Below, piece after piece: positions 1 to 11,350 of a stretch of DNA of 64,000 nt. Source of the DNA: Thuidium tamariscinum (Eukaryota; Streptophyta; Bryopsida; Hypnales; Thuidiaceae); contig OX344751.2 of NCBI GenBank assembly GCA_947034885.2, positions 37,973,082 to 38,037,081 of the forward strand, given 5' to 3'. The notes under the pieces are model-generated. The model had not been told where the DNA came from. It ran no database searches and worked only from the letters and a program-made list of their open reading frames with translations. A program made the position numbers and the translations under genes. Every line of letters begins with the position of its first letter. Positions within the stretch are counted from its first letter, which is position 1.

Positions 1-2360
1 AAAAAAATGCCTCCAACTATACTGAATTGCTTAAACTGACGATTTTGGGTGTTTCCACTATATGCTGAATTCCTTACTTTGAACAGTTATGGATGCTGCT
101 ACCTTAGATGTGACGGTGACACCTTTCTATTTGGGGTCATGGAATGGTTCAAAGTAATCAATGATCCAACTAAGGTAGTGGGACCTTAAACTGACAAGTA
201 GTGGACCAAACACATTTTAGCAATCATTGAGCTGCAAAAGCCAATTGAAAAAAAACACGCAACTTTCACAGAGCCCTTGACGGGTTTATTGGGTTCGTCC
301 GTCGTGGCGCCCGAAGTTGCTGTGCTTTTGGGGCGCTGTAGAGTCTCGTATTCTTTAAATGAATCCTCTCTCATACAGCGATTTCAGTAGTATCGTACTC
401 CGAAAGATTTTGATTGAAAATATACATTGGTACTCAATTTCTGAGGGGATTTTGGGCGGCCATGGCGAAGTCTGCTTGTCCGAGGATATGGCAATGGCTT
501 CAATGACGAGAAGGCTGCAGAAAAGAACGCTGGCTTTTTAAGAAAAAGTGTTGAGCTCGGCAGTAACGGAAGGGTTTCTATGGTCAATTTGTTTGCGCAT
601 CCACTCCTTTTTCACGATACCTCTCACGTACAAGATTGATGTAGAAAAGATGAGTGTCTGAGTGTTCCAAGTCCACGAGTACTCTGAAACTTTACCTCTT
701 TTGGGTACTCTATTGATTTACGACACTCACATCAGACTACTTTTGTTTTGCACAGCTGAGAAAGTACGCTCCAAGTCTTACTATTTCACCATCTTCATCG
801 TCATGGAGCGGTTGGAGAGCTTACACTGACCCTCGCTCGCTTTAAGCACTGCAAAGTACATCCTTCAACTTCAACACATGCAATACTAGTAGCCAGCGAT
901 CAAGAGGTTTTATTCTGAACTCGGTTCTTAGCAGCGTCTAATTTTCTTTTGAAAGTTTTTTTCTATCTTAGCTTGGCGAGGCCGAGGGTGCCTGTGATGG
1001 ATGCTGGGTATGTCAATGCCCCAGCTACGTCTCTGATTCTACAGCTTGCGGAGCTTCTTATGGTATGTCAATATTGGAGGCCTCATTCTTTTCGTAATTT
1101 GCATTTGGTATACCGAATGATCTGATTGCGTCGTAAACCTAATGCAAAGAAGGAATAGAGTGAGACTGTGGGCTTCGTCCCTCTGTATTCGTTTTCCATA
1201 TTGTGGGCATGCCGCAATTTCAGCGACACAACAGCTTACAGATTTACACCTTGCGCTTCGGCGATCTAAGCCCTGGTAAGTACTTGTAACTTCCGCACAC
1301 TCTAAATTGACATATCAAAGTACTTGTTACAGACGGCACAGCTAGTTAGGATTCGATACTTTACCAATCAGTGGTGCCGTTTAGTGTAATTGATCTCCAT
1401 GTCCAAGAAGACAGCAACACCATTGTGTGTATCAACTATTGTTCAGAACACAGTAGTGGCGATGGGGTGAGGAGCAAGCAACCTGAGCATGCGATTATGC
1501 CACATCAATCAAACTTCAAAGCATCCGCATCGAACCGTCTGCGAAATTGTCGAAGGTGTCGTGTGTTTCCAAAATTCGAATATCTCAAAGCTAAATTGAC
1601 ACGTAACCTTTAACGTAGCCTGAAGCCAGAGGACCGAAGGACGCCACAGAAGTTGAAGTAAACCGGCGTTACTTTCAAGTGCAATTATCCATGTCAACTG
1701 TACAGTATGACGACATTAAGGCCCCGACTGTTTTTGGAGGATCGTACGTCTCTCGAACCCGCAATTTTAGGTCAGGAAATCCTAATAAAACTTACACTGC
1801 GCGAGTTTGACCGTGATTGGTGGTAATGGAATAGTTTACTGTCGGCACGCCTGTATCTTGTGCCTCTGGTTCAATCCGATCATGAATAATCTGCCTCACC
1901 TGCTGTTTAACAGGCGGCTTACACGCAGACAATCTTCTTGCAGACGATCAATATATTTTCTTTGCAGCTTCAAAAAACGTATTCAATTCGTACAGACGCG
2001 TTTCGTGAGTCAGGTTAGTCAGGGAACATATCAGCTTGGAGCAACTGGGGATAGGGTTGTCGGAATCGTATGTTGTCAGAAAGTTCGAGTTCCTCCAAAG
2101 TCGAGCATGCACAGGGACTTTAGATTCTGGAATATCTGATCAAGCAGAACGAAGTTCCTCTAGTACTACATGTCTTTTATGTATAAACTGTAGGTTTTGT
2201 CTATGCTGCAGACAATTCACTTGGGCTAGAATGTACTTGAGCGAGAATGTCGGCAGAAGTACAGTGATTTATTTGCAGCGTAAATCAAGTCGGAGCGCAT
2301 ACTGCAGACAATTCACAACCGTTGCTTGCACACTTTCGTTTGCCTTCACGCCTCTTTTAA
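1..2360. other. Intergenic, no gene recognised
   Basis: The base composition is balanced compared with the AT-rich DNA further on, so this may be a gene flank. Short open frames (for example 1807-2139 plus and 384-587 minus) show no family motif, no convincing start context and no splice-linked partner. The last few hundred bases are the upstream region of the gene at 2615. I see no RNA gene here. Confidence 0.5.
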
Positions 2361-2365
2361 AAAGC

Positions 2366-2373
2366 TTCGTGAA
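2366..2373 (+). promoter_or_regulatory. Heat-shock element core
   Basis: The sequence TTCGTGAA is an exact TTCnnGAA pair, the core of the heat-shock factor site. It is preceded at the right spacing by AAA, a two-of-three match to a third GAA block. It lies about 45 bp upstream of the TATA box of an Hsp20-like gene, a typical distance. One short site can occur by chance, so the support comes from its position and from the downstream product. Confidence 0.5.
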
Positions 2374-2417
2374 ACATACTGCATATGGGGCCCATGCATC
2401 TCTCTCTCTCATCTACC

Positions 2418-2425
2418 TATAAATA
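2418..2425 (+). promoter_or_regulatory. TATA box (TATAAATA)
   Basis: This is a consensus plant TATA box. Transcription would be expected to start near 2450, giving a leader of about 165 nt that includes the CT tract at 2463-2486. A second TC run lies just upstream at about 2399-2410. Confidence 0.65.
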
Positions 2426-2462
2426 CATGCTAGGGGTCTTCACTCTGTTTCAATTAAAACTC

Positions 2463-2486
2463 CTCTCTCCCTCTCTCTCTCTCTCT
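2463..2486 (+). repeat. CT microsatellite in 5' leader
   Basis: This is a nearly pure CT dinucleotide run between the TATA box and the start codon. Pyrimidine-rich (GAGA-type) tracts are common in plant core promoters and leaders, and this fits the 5' UTR reading of the region. Confidence 0.8.
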
Positions 2487-2614
2487 GCGTAGGTTCTGCT
2501 GGATCGTTCAATTTTCAAGGCAGTTATCCAGGCCAGTCGAGATTTCACTTCGCGGCTAGCGACTGATGCGGGTGGTTGTCATCCGGCGCTTGAACCTGAA
2601 CCAGCTTTCCCACC

Positions 2615-2977
2615 ATGAGTGCCTCCACGCAAATTTCCAACGCGACGAAGCATATTATGAAACTCCAAGTTGGGAGCGCTCGTTACGCCTCCGACTTGGC
2701 CTCGGTTGCGGCGGGGGGGAAATACACCATCGGAGTTGATTTCAACGCGACGTATCGAGAGTACATCGTGCAGGTCGACGCTCCTGGGCTTGCGAAACTC
2801 ACCGTGAGCTCCGATGATTTGTGTGACAACAAATGCATTACTATCAAGGAAGAAGGCGGGAAACTGAACATGGAGATGGATCCCCGGCAATCGGAGACCG
2901 CCCAAAGTGACCCTCCGGGCCAAACCTCCAAGAAATCCAAGTGGATTCCAGCGTGGATATCAAGATCGGAGCGGTAG
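2615..2977 (+). CDS. Hsp20/alpha-crystallin-like small protein, partial domain
   Basis: A 120-residue single-exon product. The ATG sits in a good context (CCACCATGAG) and is the first ATG after the TATA box. Residues around 46-85 (VDFNATYREYIVQVDAPGL and the following VSSDDL, ITIKEEGG) resemble the first half of an alpha-crystallin domain, with the xVxxDxPGL strand of plant small heat-shock proteins. The second half of that domain (the GxFxRxFxLP strand and the GVLTI strand) is missing; instead there is a polar stretch and a basic, tryptophan-containing tail (KKSKWIPAWISRSER). It is therefore a truncated or highly diverged Hsp20, or an Hsp20-like regulator. The heat-shock element upstream supports a stress role by inference. 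The gene has its own TATA box and poly(A) signal. That it is a real gene is fairly likely; the family assignment is tentative. Confidence 0.5.
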   Translation: MSASTQISNATKHIMKLQVGSARYASDLASVAAGGKYTIGVDFNATYREYIVQVDAPGLAKLTVSSDDLCDNKCITIKEEGGKLNMEMDPRQSETAQSDPPGQTSKKSKWIPAWISRSER

Positions 2978-3132
2978 ATTGTCCTCATTTTAGCTCAGGC
3001 TATAGTTCAAAGTGAACAACGTATGTGCTCTATGACGAAGCAGTCTATCTTTTGTATGTAGAGCGGCCTTAAAACATTGTATACTTTGCACACTGAACCC
3101 TGACTGGCGTCTACCCCGAAAAAAGATTATGG

Positions 3133-3138
3133 AATAAA
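3133..3138 (+). terminator. Poly(A) signal AATAAA
   Basis: A canonical near-upstream element about 155 nt after the stop codon of the Hsp20-like gene. A TTGTATGTA stretch at about 3052-3060 could be the far-upstream element. Confidence 0.5.
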
Positions 3139-3139
3139 A

Positions 3140-4146
3140 ACATCCTTTATTTGTGTACCTCCTTGTCTAAGATTGTGTATGTTTATGCTCTGACTACATA
3201 CGGTTGGTAAGCTCACTTGTGGATTTAACAAGGGTGCTTGACTTCTGTGCTGAGTTTCTGAGAATAGAAATTGTCGAATGGACTTTTGCTGTTGTTTGGA
3301 ATGGATGGAATTCGTAGCAGAAAAAACTATGCGCGTAAGTAATTGCACCTAAAAGTGAAGCCATCCGAATGTAGCTCCAGAACAATTTACTGAAGTCTCT
3401 GAAACTACCACAAGGTTTCAAAAGCACCCGGTGGTTCAAGTTGAAGTGAGCAATCAATGAGAAATCTTACGCATTAATTTCCTCTGATCTAAACTTTGAA
3501 ACTTAGTAAAATTAGTATTGTTGGAGTATCAGAACAGTCGAGCAAATTTTTTGGGGTTTCCGTCCCCTTCTCCTTGCTAATGCATTGATAAAATTAAATT
3601 GCCCATATGAAGGTGGGATTAGAAAAAGTGTCTGAATTAGAATAGATTGCCTTTGACTACCAAGACTGGCAACAATGATATAATCTAACCATTGATTCAT
3701 GCCGACAGTCACGAATTGTTGCTCAATATCTCAATTTCAGTTCCTCCGGCATGATGCAGACGTACTGCACTGCTGATGTTCATCGTTTTAGTATGCGTTC
3801 TCTTTTGCGTCTTCGCACTATTGAAGCCCAGCCGGGAGCCCAGCGGCGATGATTGCTTCTAGCAGACCGCTAATGGCCAACTGCAGTGAAATTTTTCTTG
3901 CAGCTGATAAGCCTTTTGTTCTCTTGTTAAAACAACGTACGTGACTGTTATCGAAGCGGCAAAAAATCGGCGAACACAGTCGTCGAAGCGAAATGCAAAG
4001 CCTGGCAAAGTCTCTATCGCGAACTAGCTCAGTAGGGCAAGAGTTTCTAGGACGCAATTTCAAGCATACCGACAGCCTCTGTCAAGACCGGAAAGTTCAC
4101 ATGAAAGCTGCACATGAGACTTCACAGACTTGAGAAGCAAGTAAAC
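3140..4146. other. Intergenic, no gene recognised
   Basis: Moderately balanced composition downstream of the Hsp20-like gene. Short frames on both strands show no recognisable domain. No repeat or RNA gene was found. Confidence 0.5.
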
Positions 4147-5395
4147 GGCCGAGATGAACTGACGCCCTCGCTCGGCTACTCGGGAAACGCTGAAATTTTT
4201 TATTGGTTCTGTCCTTTTGACACAGACCATGACATGACTATGGGCTTTGGATCTCTGTTTCCAAATCCCCCTATGAAGCATTAGAGAAAATCTGGACTCT
4301 CCAGAGGGCCCCTAAGAAGTGGCGAAAGGGACCCTCATTCCATTTATTTAGTATGAGGCACAATTTTCCCCCTATAGTTGTGATGGACAAGTGTCATGCA
4401 CTCAACAATGCAGCCAAACATCAGAGCTTCGAAATACGAGCTCTTCAACTTCATTGGACGAAAGTTGTAAAAATTGACATATTCTGCGTGGTAGTGAAGA
4501 TATTCACACAAGCTGAACTGCATCTCCGGTCAGGAATCGGGCACTTTACACAGAAATCAAGCTGACACAGAAATCCTTATATAGACCGGCTTGTCAAAGT
4601 TAGACGGCCCTCTGGAGAGTTGATATTTTCTCTAATGATACGCTATTTGTTTGTTTGGATGTTTGTTACGTTGAGATCTCCCGGACCGTGAGTCCCTCGG
4701 GTGCGTGTTTGGTACCGTCGGAAAGCCCTCGGCAAGGAGGGGTGCACGGGCTTTGATTCATGCTGTTCCAACCTACGACATGAAAGTTATTGAGTTTTGA
4801 AGTTTCTATACATTAAAAAAATTAGAAAATTATTTATTCTGTTGTTTTCCCGGACCATGGCAACGGCACGGGCCACCCTAGTCTTATCTAACTTATAATC
4901 CTATTCATATTGCACCACAACATGGAGAGACATTTGCTTGCTCGAAGGGGGGCCGTCTAGGTGAACCCTTGTTTGGTCAAGGGAGGAGGCCACCTAAATA
5001 GACTCCTCCTTTGAAGATGAGGACCACTTGGGTGGACCCTTGGCTAGCCAAAAAAAGGTCACTTAAACAAACCTTGTCGAGCCTACTATTTATTTTGTTT
5101 AAATAATTTTCTTTAATTTCTCCTCGGTTTAATATTTTCTAGAAATAAAACTAATATTTTTTTTTACCTAAGACAAAGCCTCATGGTCACATCATTCTTG
5201 TTTTCCACACATAATAAAATTTCCAAATTTTGAATTCATATTTGCAATAACAGACTCCTACTTAGTTGGGAGAGATGTACCAGGTAAATTATCTAGGCAC
5301 CAAATAGGGGGCTTCTATTTTTACTTGCACCCATGGAATGACTTGGTGTAAATGAGCAAGGGGGCTAGTTCACCCGGACCAAGCAAACGACACCT
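4147..5395 (+). repeat. Dispersed repeat R, copy 1
   Basis: This copy shares sequence with 24528-24892 and 63777-64000. Left part: a GAACTGACnCCCTCGCTCGGC block and CGCTGAAATTTTTTATTGG. Middle: a TTGGTTCTGTCCTTTTG block. Right part: GGTCACATCATTCTTG, then a block with ATAGGGGGCTTC and GAATGACTTGGTGT. This copy is split by an insertion of about 600 bp (about 4267-4885) that includes the inverted-repeat element at 4279-4637. No coding capacity and no clear terminal repeats are visible, so the class is unknown (possibly a remnant LTR or a non-coding retroelement). Confidence 0.6.
4279..4637. mobile_element. Inverted-repeat MITE nested in repeat R1
   Basis: A 359-bp element with long terminal inverted repeats. 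The left end CATTAGAGAAAAT continues to ACTCTCCAGAGGGCC, and the right end is its reverse complement with a few mismatches over about 31 bp. It is absent from copy 2 of repeat R, which runs straight through this point, supporting an insertion. No open reading frame of note. A target duplication is not obvious. Confidence 0.7.
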
Positions 5396-5489
5396 AAGTA
5401 AACTACACGTCCACATCTAAGGTCAATCAATTGACTACTACAAATCACCCGATTCCGTCATCTATAGTATCGTCCCAAATGCGTGAAGG

Positions 5490-5682
5490 TTGCTATTATG
5501 TGAGCCTCAAAGACTACATACCTATAATATAGGTGAAACTTTCCATAATTATAGTGCATCTACATTATAAATACCGTAATTACACGTGTTTATTATATAA
5601 TCACCATCAATGGTTGTTGTATATCTACTTATATACATACTCAAGGCTCACATGCTTGCATCTTCATGCTAACATACTACCA
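5490..5682 (-). mobile_element. Small MITE family C, copy 1
   Basis: A short element related in inverted orientation to 8871-9102 and 12683-18668. The ends carry GCTATTATGTGAGCCTC and its approximate inverse near CATACTAC. The interior includes CCTATAATATAGGTG. It is non-coding. Confidence 0.5.
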
Positions 5683-6494
5683 TTGTTGCAAATGTGTGAG
5701 TCTAAGACCAAGTTTATATCTAATCATACACAATTTAAGGTTGATTAAGATATAGTTTAATAAATGATGGCTTACGTGGATTTAATAGTGAGTAAATATT
5801 TATCAAAATTAATTTGATTTTCAACCAATAAAAGAGGTGCTTTTAGAATGTTGAACTTTTGCTTCTATAACATTCATTAAACAGAACTAGGATGGTAGGT
5901 GCGTGGTTTTGAACCTTTCGAAGATGGTCATGACTCATGACCCCCACCTAATGGGTAATTTTTTTTATTTGAAAAATCATATCAATTTTAATTCTTATGA
6001 GATTGATATGATTCCACTTACATTTCATTCAATTGAACTACATCTTTCTTTGAAAAATACATACAACAATCTACACATTATATAAGGTATCTAGATTGCA
6101 AATCGGGGGGCAATGCCTTGTTCTACCTTACACCTTTTAATTACACACTCACTTCTAGAATAATTTTGCCATAGCATCCAAAATCAAAGAACAACAATTT
6201 TTAGTTTTAAAACAAAATTCTTTGTATTTGCACCATTGTACATTCACATCCTGCAATATCATAAGAAACTTTAAGACAAACATGATAGTGATAGTAACAT
6301 GGAGTGAACAACTCCATTTAGACCCCAATTCAAGACACGTAGGGCATGATCCATCAAAGTCTTGTATCAACCTATGACAAACTTTTTCAATAAATAAGAT
6401 TTGGGCTTAATTATATCCACTTAGTAGCTACAACCAATGTAGTTTTAGGTGATGACAATGGAGTGATTAGTGACTACATCAAGAAATTTCATAT
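5683..6494. other. AT-rich intergenic
   Basis: AT-rich DNA without a recognisable gene, repeat copy or RNA. Confidence 0.5.
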
Positions 6495-7453
6495 TTAACC
6501 CCTAAACCCCCGGACAACGTTTTTTGAGATTATAGATTTTTTGGGCAGCTCACTACGGATGGAGTTTTTATTTTTTTTCTTTGAAATTTTGATACAATGT
6601 GTGTCCGAGGAGTAGCTTTAAGGCCCAACAATTTTCATAACTTTTGACTTTGTGGATAAAAAGTTATGGCATGATATGTTACTTTGTTTGCTCGGCGGGC
6701 AGCCCGGGCAGCTGAAAAAACTTTTTCAAAAAAACTTTTTTTTGAAAAGTGAAATTTCAAATCGGTTCTTTAGGTTTATACAGACATGTGAAACTTTGAA
6801 TCAATCCATTCCGATCAATGAGTCAAAAGTTATGAAGATTTTAAGGTTTGGGGTAGTTTGCAGCCAGTTACAGAATCTGCACAGCACAAAAAAAGTTTGA
6901 AATTCTTCATCAGTTAATTCAATTTTTCATATTTTTGAAAAAAAATAAAAACAAAAAGCGTAGATTGTTTATTTCAACATTTTAACCATTGGGATTGAAA
7001 ATTTTCAATTCCATGAATAAAATGTTCACAATTTAGTATTTTGGCTCATTTTTTACTTCTTTCTACTTACTTACTTTTTCCTATATGTTGTACAATTCCA
7101 AATGGTTTGAAATTTTTTGAGAATGTAGCCAACTTACATTGAAGTAAGAATTCAAAGAGTAACCACCATTTTGAAATTTTTTTCACACAAATGTGACCTT
7201 GTGAAGTGCAGCTGCCCGGATTTTCGCAGGGATAAAAAAACAGTTTTTGTCAATTCAAATGCTTATATCTTGCAATCTACATGGTGGAAATTTCTGAAAT
7301 TTTTTCCACATGTTTACAAACCACCTTACTACAAGATCCTACGGTTACATGAGTCAAAAATGTGTTTTAAAAAAAAAATTGCTCTTGTATTAGAAATGGC
7401 AGTTTTGGAGCATTTTTTTTGGTGAAAAAGTTGTCCGGGGGTTTAGGGGTTAA
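6495..7453. mobile_element. TTAA-flanked non-autonomous element, family A copy 1
   Basis: A 959-bp element (counting the flanking TTAA) with a perfect 24-bp terminal inverted repeat, 6495-6518 against 7430-7453, starting TTAACCCCTAAACCCCCGGA. The interior is AT-rich and non-coding. Related interiors occur at 8709-9884, 18989-20868, 25180-26400 and 57260-59005, all containing a block close to GCCCAACAATTTTCATAAC and one close to TGCAATCTACATGGTG. The perfect ends make this the least decayed member of the family in the window. The TTAA at both ends suggests piggyBac-like target choice; see the findings for the site comparisons. Confidence 0.8.
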
Positions 7454-8708
7454 GTATAAATTTGTTACAAGTAAAGACCTTTTTAGCCTTTGTGTTGTGG
7501 TTATGTTAGGAGATATTGTAATTGATACAGGTGTGTAAGACAACTATTATGAATCCACTATTTGTTGGTTTGGAGTAGTCTAGATAGTCTTTAAAACCAT
7601 TGAGCAAAACAATTCAAAAATTCATAATAAATCCATACTTTGTAAAATAAATAAAAAATTTAGAAATACCATAAAGGTAAACTAATAATTCTACCAATGA
7701 TGGGTTGTTCTACCTTAACTCTTAATGACCGCAGGGAGGGGGGCTTTCAAAATGGTCAAAAATTGCCAAGAATTTGAGTAATCTATTTTCTTAAGATTGG
7801 ACAAAATACAACTATAGCCTAAACTTGAAGTTCACATGGAGATTGAATCTTTCAAAAAAAATTAATTATTTGATTGTATAGTTTATAGTAGATATTAAAG
7901 TATGAAGTTTTGTTTGTATTGAAGGAAAGAACAAGGCAACACACTTTGAAAAAGCGTATTTCAATGAGAATATTTTAAAATGATTACTTTTTTGTCCACA
8001 CTACAAGATGAGAGAGTTGAAATACTCATCTAAAATTTCACAACAATTCGAGCATTTTTCAATTTGTAGTGGAGCATGCAATGCACAATGGTTATTGAAA
8101 TGTGAGCAATGATTGTGAAAAAAACAAGAATGAGACACTTGTCTTTTCCTTTAATTCCTTGAATTTAGCCCTTTTGAAGTGAATCAAACTTTTTTGAGGT
8201 TAATAGCAATCACACTAGTTGGTTGACTTTTCAGTCATGCCCAACTAGACTACCCTTCAAAATGAGTTGTGAACTACACTACACCAATCAATGCTAAAAA
8301 ATTCTACAAGGCAAAATTGAACTTGGAATTTGATGACACTACCACCAATGCATTTATAAGACAATTCATTTTCTAGAAATAATTATTACAGGTTAGGTGT
8401 AGAAGGTTTAGGGTTAAGCCATACAAATTACTCCAAACCATATGATTCATTATTGATATTTGATATAAATTTAGAAATGAAGTGTGAACAAGTTCTATTT
8501 GTATTCCATCATAAACTTTTGAAACAATCCAAAAGGGCAATGAATTTTTACAATTGCAAACTCTATGTGTTAGAATTCAAATTTTAAACTAAAGCATATT
8601 TTTCAATACTCTTATCTAATTTTTAAATTATCTTTCAATTTATATAATAGAATATTATCTTTCATTCAAATATTTTTTTCCCTTAAATATTATTTGTTCC
8701 AATGTATA
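7454..8708. other. AT-rich intergenic
   Basis: AT-rich DNA with no gene, RNA or clear terminal-repeat element seen. Confidence 0.5.
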
Positions 8709-9884
8709 TTAACCCCTAAAAGACCAACTTGTTAAATTTGGCAATATAGTGATTTTAGGCAAGTACATGTGATTAGAAATTTTCATATTTTGGGCCTAGA
8801 TTTGATTGAACATGGAGACAAGGAATGTCTTTCACGTGTACTAAAAATCACAACATTTTGAAATAATGATGCTAGTGTGTGAGTATGAACATGCAAGTAA
8901 GTGAGCTTCTAATATGTATATAAGTATATGTACTACCATCTTTGAAGGTGTTTATAGTAAAAATACCTTTAATATAGGTAACTATATTATAAATATATTC
9001 TTATCATAGAAGATTTCTATAGTATAAGCACCTATACTATAGGCCTATAGGTGCATCATCTTTGAGGCTCATAAGCTCACACTTCTATACTCACATACTA
9101 GCAACCCTCCATTTTGAAATATGAGTCAAAAGTTATGGCTTGATATGTTATTTTTCTATAAATGGGCAGTTCGAGCAAATTGGAATTTTTTTTTCCAAAA
9201 ACAAAGATTTGAAATTGATTTTATTTATTTATGTATACATGGAGAGCTTTGAATCATTCCATTTTGATCAATGATTCAAAAGTTATGAGGCATTTTTGTT
9301 TGCAGGTAGTTATAGATTTTCTACTCTATAATAAACTCAAAAGTCCTTTATTTCACTCAATTTTCAATATTTGTTGAAAATAATTAAATCATAGGATGTA
9401 GATAATTTATAACAACATTCCAACCATTGGAATAGGCATTTTCAATTTCACAATTAAATTCTTAACAATTTTGTATTTTAAATCATTTGCTATTACTTTT
9501 TATTTACTTTTTTTTTTCCTGTATGTTCTACAATTTTAAATAATTTGATTTTTTTTAGGCAAGTATCCTACTTGACCTCAACAATGAATCCAAAGAAGCA
9601 CAACTATTTTGGAAAAAATTTCATATGATTTTTGTCATTTGAAGTACAATTGCCTTGCTTTCTACAGAGTGAAAAAAATGATTTTTGAGCATTTAAGCAT
9701 TGATATCTTGCAATCTACATGGTGAAAATTTTTGAAAGTTTTTGCACACGTTTTCAAACCAATTTCATAAAATATCCTATGGTTACAAATCTCAAAAAAT
9801 GGTTAAACAAATGGTATTGATATTAGAAATGATAGATTTTGATTGTTTTTGGAGTAAATATAATCAAGTAACTTTAGGGGTTAA
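8709..9884. mobile_element. TTAA-flanked element, family A copy 2 (host of a nested MITE)
   Basis: It begins TTAACCCCTAAAAGACC and ends CTTTAGGGGTTAA. The interior matches copy 1 (6495-7453), for example the TATCTTGCAATCTACATGG block. It is interrupted by MITE C2 at 8871-9102. No coding capacity. Confidence 0.65.
8871..9102. mobile_element. Small MITE family C, copy 2
   Basis: A 232-bp element with imperfect inverted ends: GCTAGTGTGTGAGTAT at the left and ATACTCACATACTAGC at the right. It lies inside family A copy 2. It preserves the region corresponding to the insertion point of the LTR retrotransposon in copy 3 (ATATAAGTAT near 8926-8935). Confidence 0.65.
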
Positions 9885-10335
9885 TACTCGAATGAATTTG
9901 AAGACATTGAGAGACCTTGAGTTATTTTGAGTTTTCAAACTATAGGTACACGCAACATCAACAATCTAATGTAGACAAGAGACTACCACATTAGAATTTT
10001 TAAATTTAAATTTTTTTGATTATTTTTTAGATATTTTTTTGGAAAATAAAATCTTTTAATTGATTTTAGGTTTTTTAACACTTTATGGAATTTAAGAAAA
10101 ACTTAATCTAGTATTTTTATAGTTATAAGACAACATTAATTCTTGGTTTGTATAATAATCTTCTACACTATCATGTACATCTTCAAAGAAATTTTCAGAT
10201 CTTTTTACCTAATTTTTTAATTAGATGTACAGTTTCTTCAAATTTTCTTCAAAAATATACAATAATTTCAATTTTCACAACAAAATCTAAGCTTTTGTAT
10301 AACTTATCAAAGACATGTGAATTGAACTTTGAATA

Positions 10336-10355
10336 CATATATATATATATATATA
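10336..10355. repeat. AT microsatellite
   Basis: A run of alternating AT of about 20 bp. Confidence 0.85.
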
Positions 10356-11265
10356 ATTTTCATTCATAAATAATCCTAAAATGATACAATATAGGTTGAA
10401 GGATTCCCTAAATTTAAAAAAAAATTAAATAGTTGCAATTTGAATTAAAGATCAATAACTACAATCTACTCATTTTTTGATTAGAATGTTACTAAATTTG
10501 GTTTATGCAATGATATTTTGCACTATAATATACATTAATAATTTTCTAGAAATTTAGGTATCATTATCATTATTTTTTTTACCAAGCTTCTAGAAAGCTA
10601 CAACCTACAATATCTATAGTAAAATTTTCATAATTTTAAGCCTATATTTGATTTTATTTGATTTTTCATCACTTTTGCTCTAAATATTCATAATAAGTGC
10701 TTTCAAATATGTCCCTTCAAAATTACAGCTCTAAATTTATTTTTGGGGAATTGGGGGTAGTAAATAGTACTAAACTCCTCAATTAGTAAGTGTGAGAAAA
10801 ATTGAGGGCTATTTTGGATAGTAAAATATCCTTGAAAAAGATACACCTTGAAAAAAATACACCTTGTCTAATTTTCATGAGTTCAATTCATCTTAAGTTC
10901 AATCCGTAGAGGTTTATGACTATATTTCACTTCAAATTACCATTATTTGTACAAAAAGTTATAATAGAATAGAAACTATTTTTTTCATATTCAATATTGT
11001 AGGTAGGGTCTTGCAAAAGAACTTGTACTAGTATAAGAATGTATAGGAAATATAATTCAAACCTTTGACCTTGTAGCTTGTTACATCAAAGAAAAACTGA
11101 ACTCTCTAAAGGATCATTTATTTGCTAGCTGGATGTGCAAATACAACAAAAAGTGAATTAAATTAAATTAAATTATATTTTTAATTTTAAAAATCATGTC
11201 CCATGTATTTACCTCAAGTGCCATATAAAATTGTAATTTTCTTTACAATCATTTTTTTCAATTAA

Positions 11266-11350
11266 ATATAGATATAGATATGGATATTAATATCAATATC
11301 AATATAGATATAGATACAAATATAAATATAGATATAGGTATAGGTATATA
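11266..11350. repeat. Hexamer minisatellite (ATAGAT-type)
   Basis: Roughly 85 bp of degenerate six-base repeats (GATATA, AATATA, GGTATA variants) in tandem. Confidence 0.8.

Noticed and set aside
1807-2422. Overlapping 110- and 128-codon frames upstream of the Hsp20-like gene
   Set aside because: No domain, cysteine- and arginine-scattered composition, and the second runs into the promoter with its HSE.
2579-2988. Minus-strand frames over the Hsp20-like gene
   Set aside because: Shadows of the plus-strand gene; the promoter, ATG context and poly(A) signal all support the plus strand.
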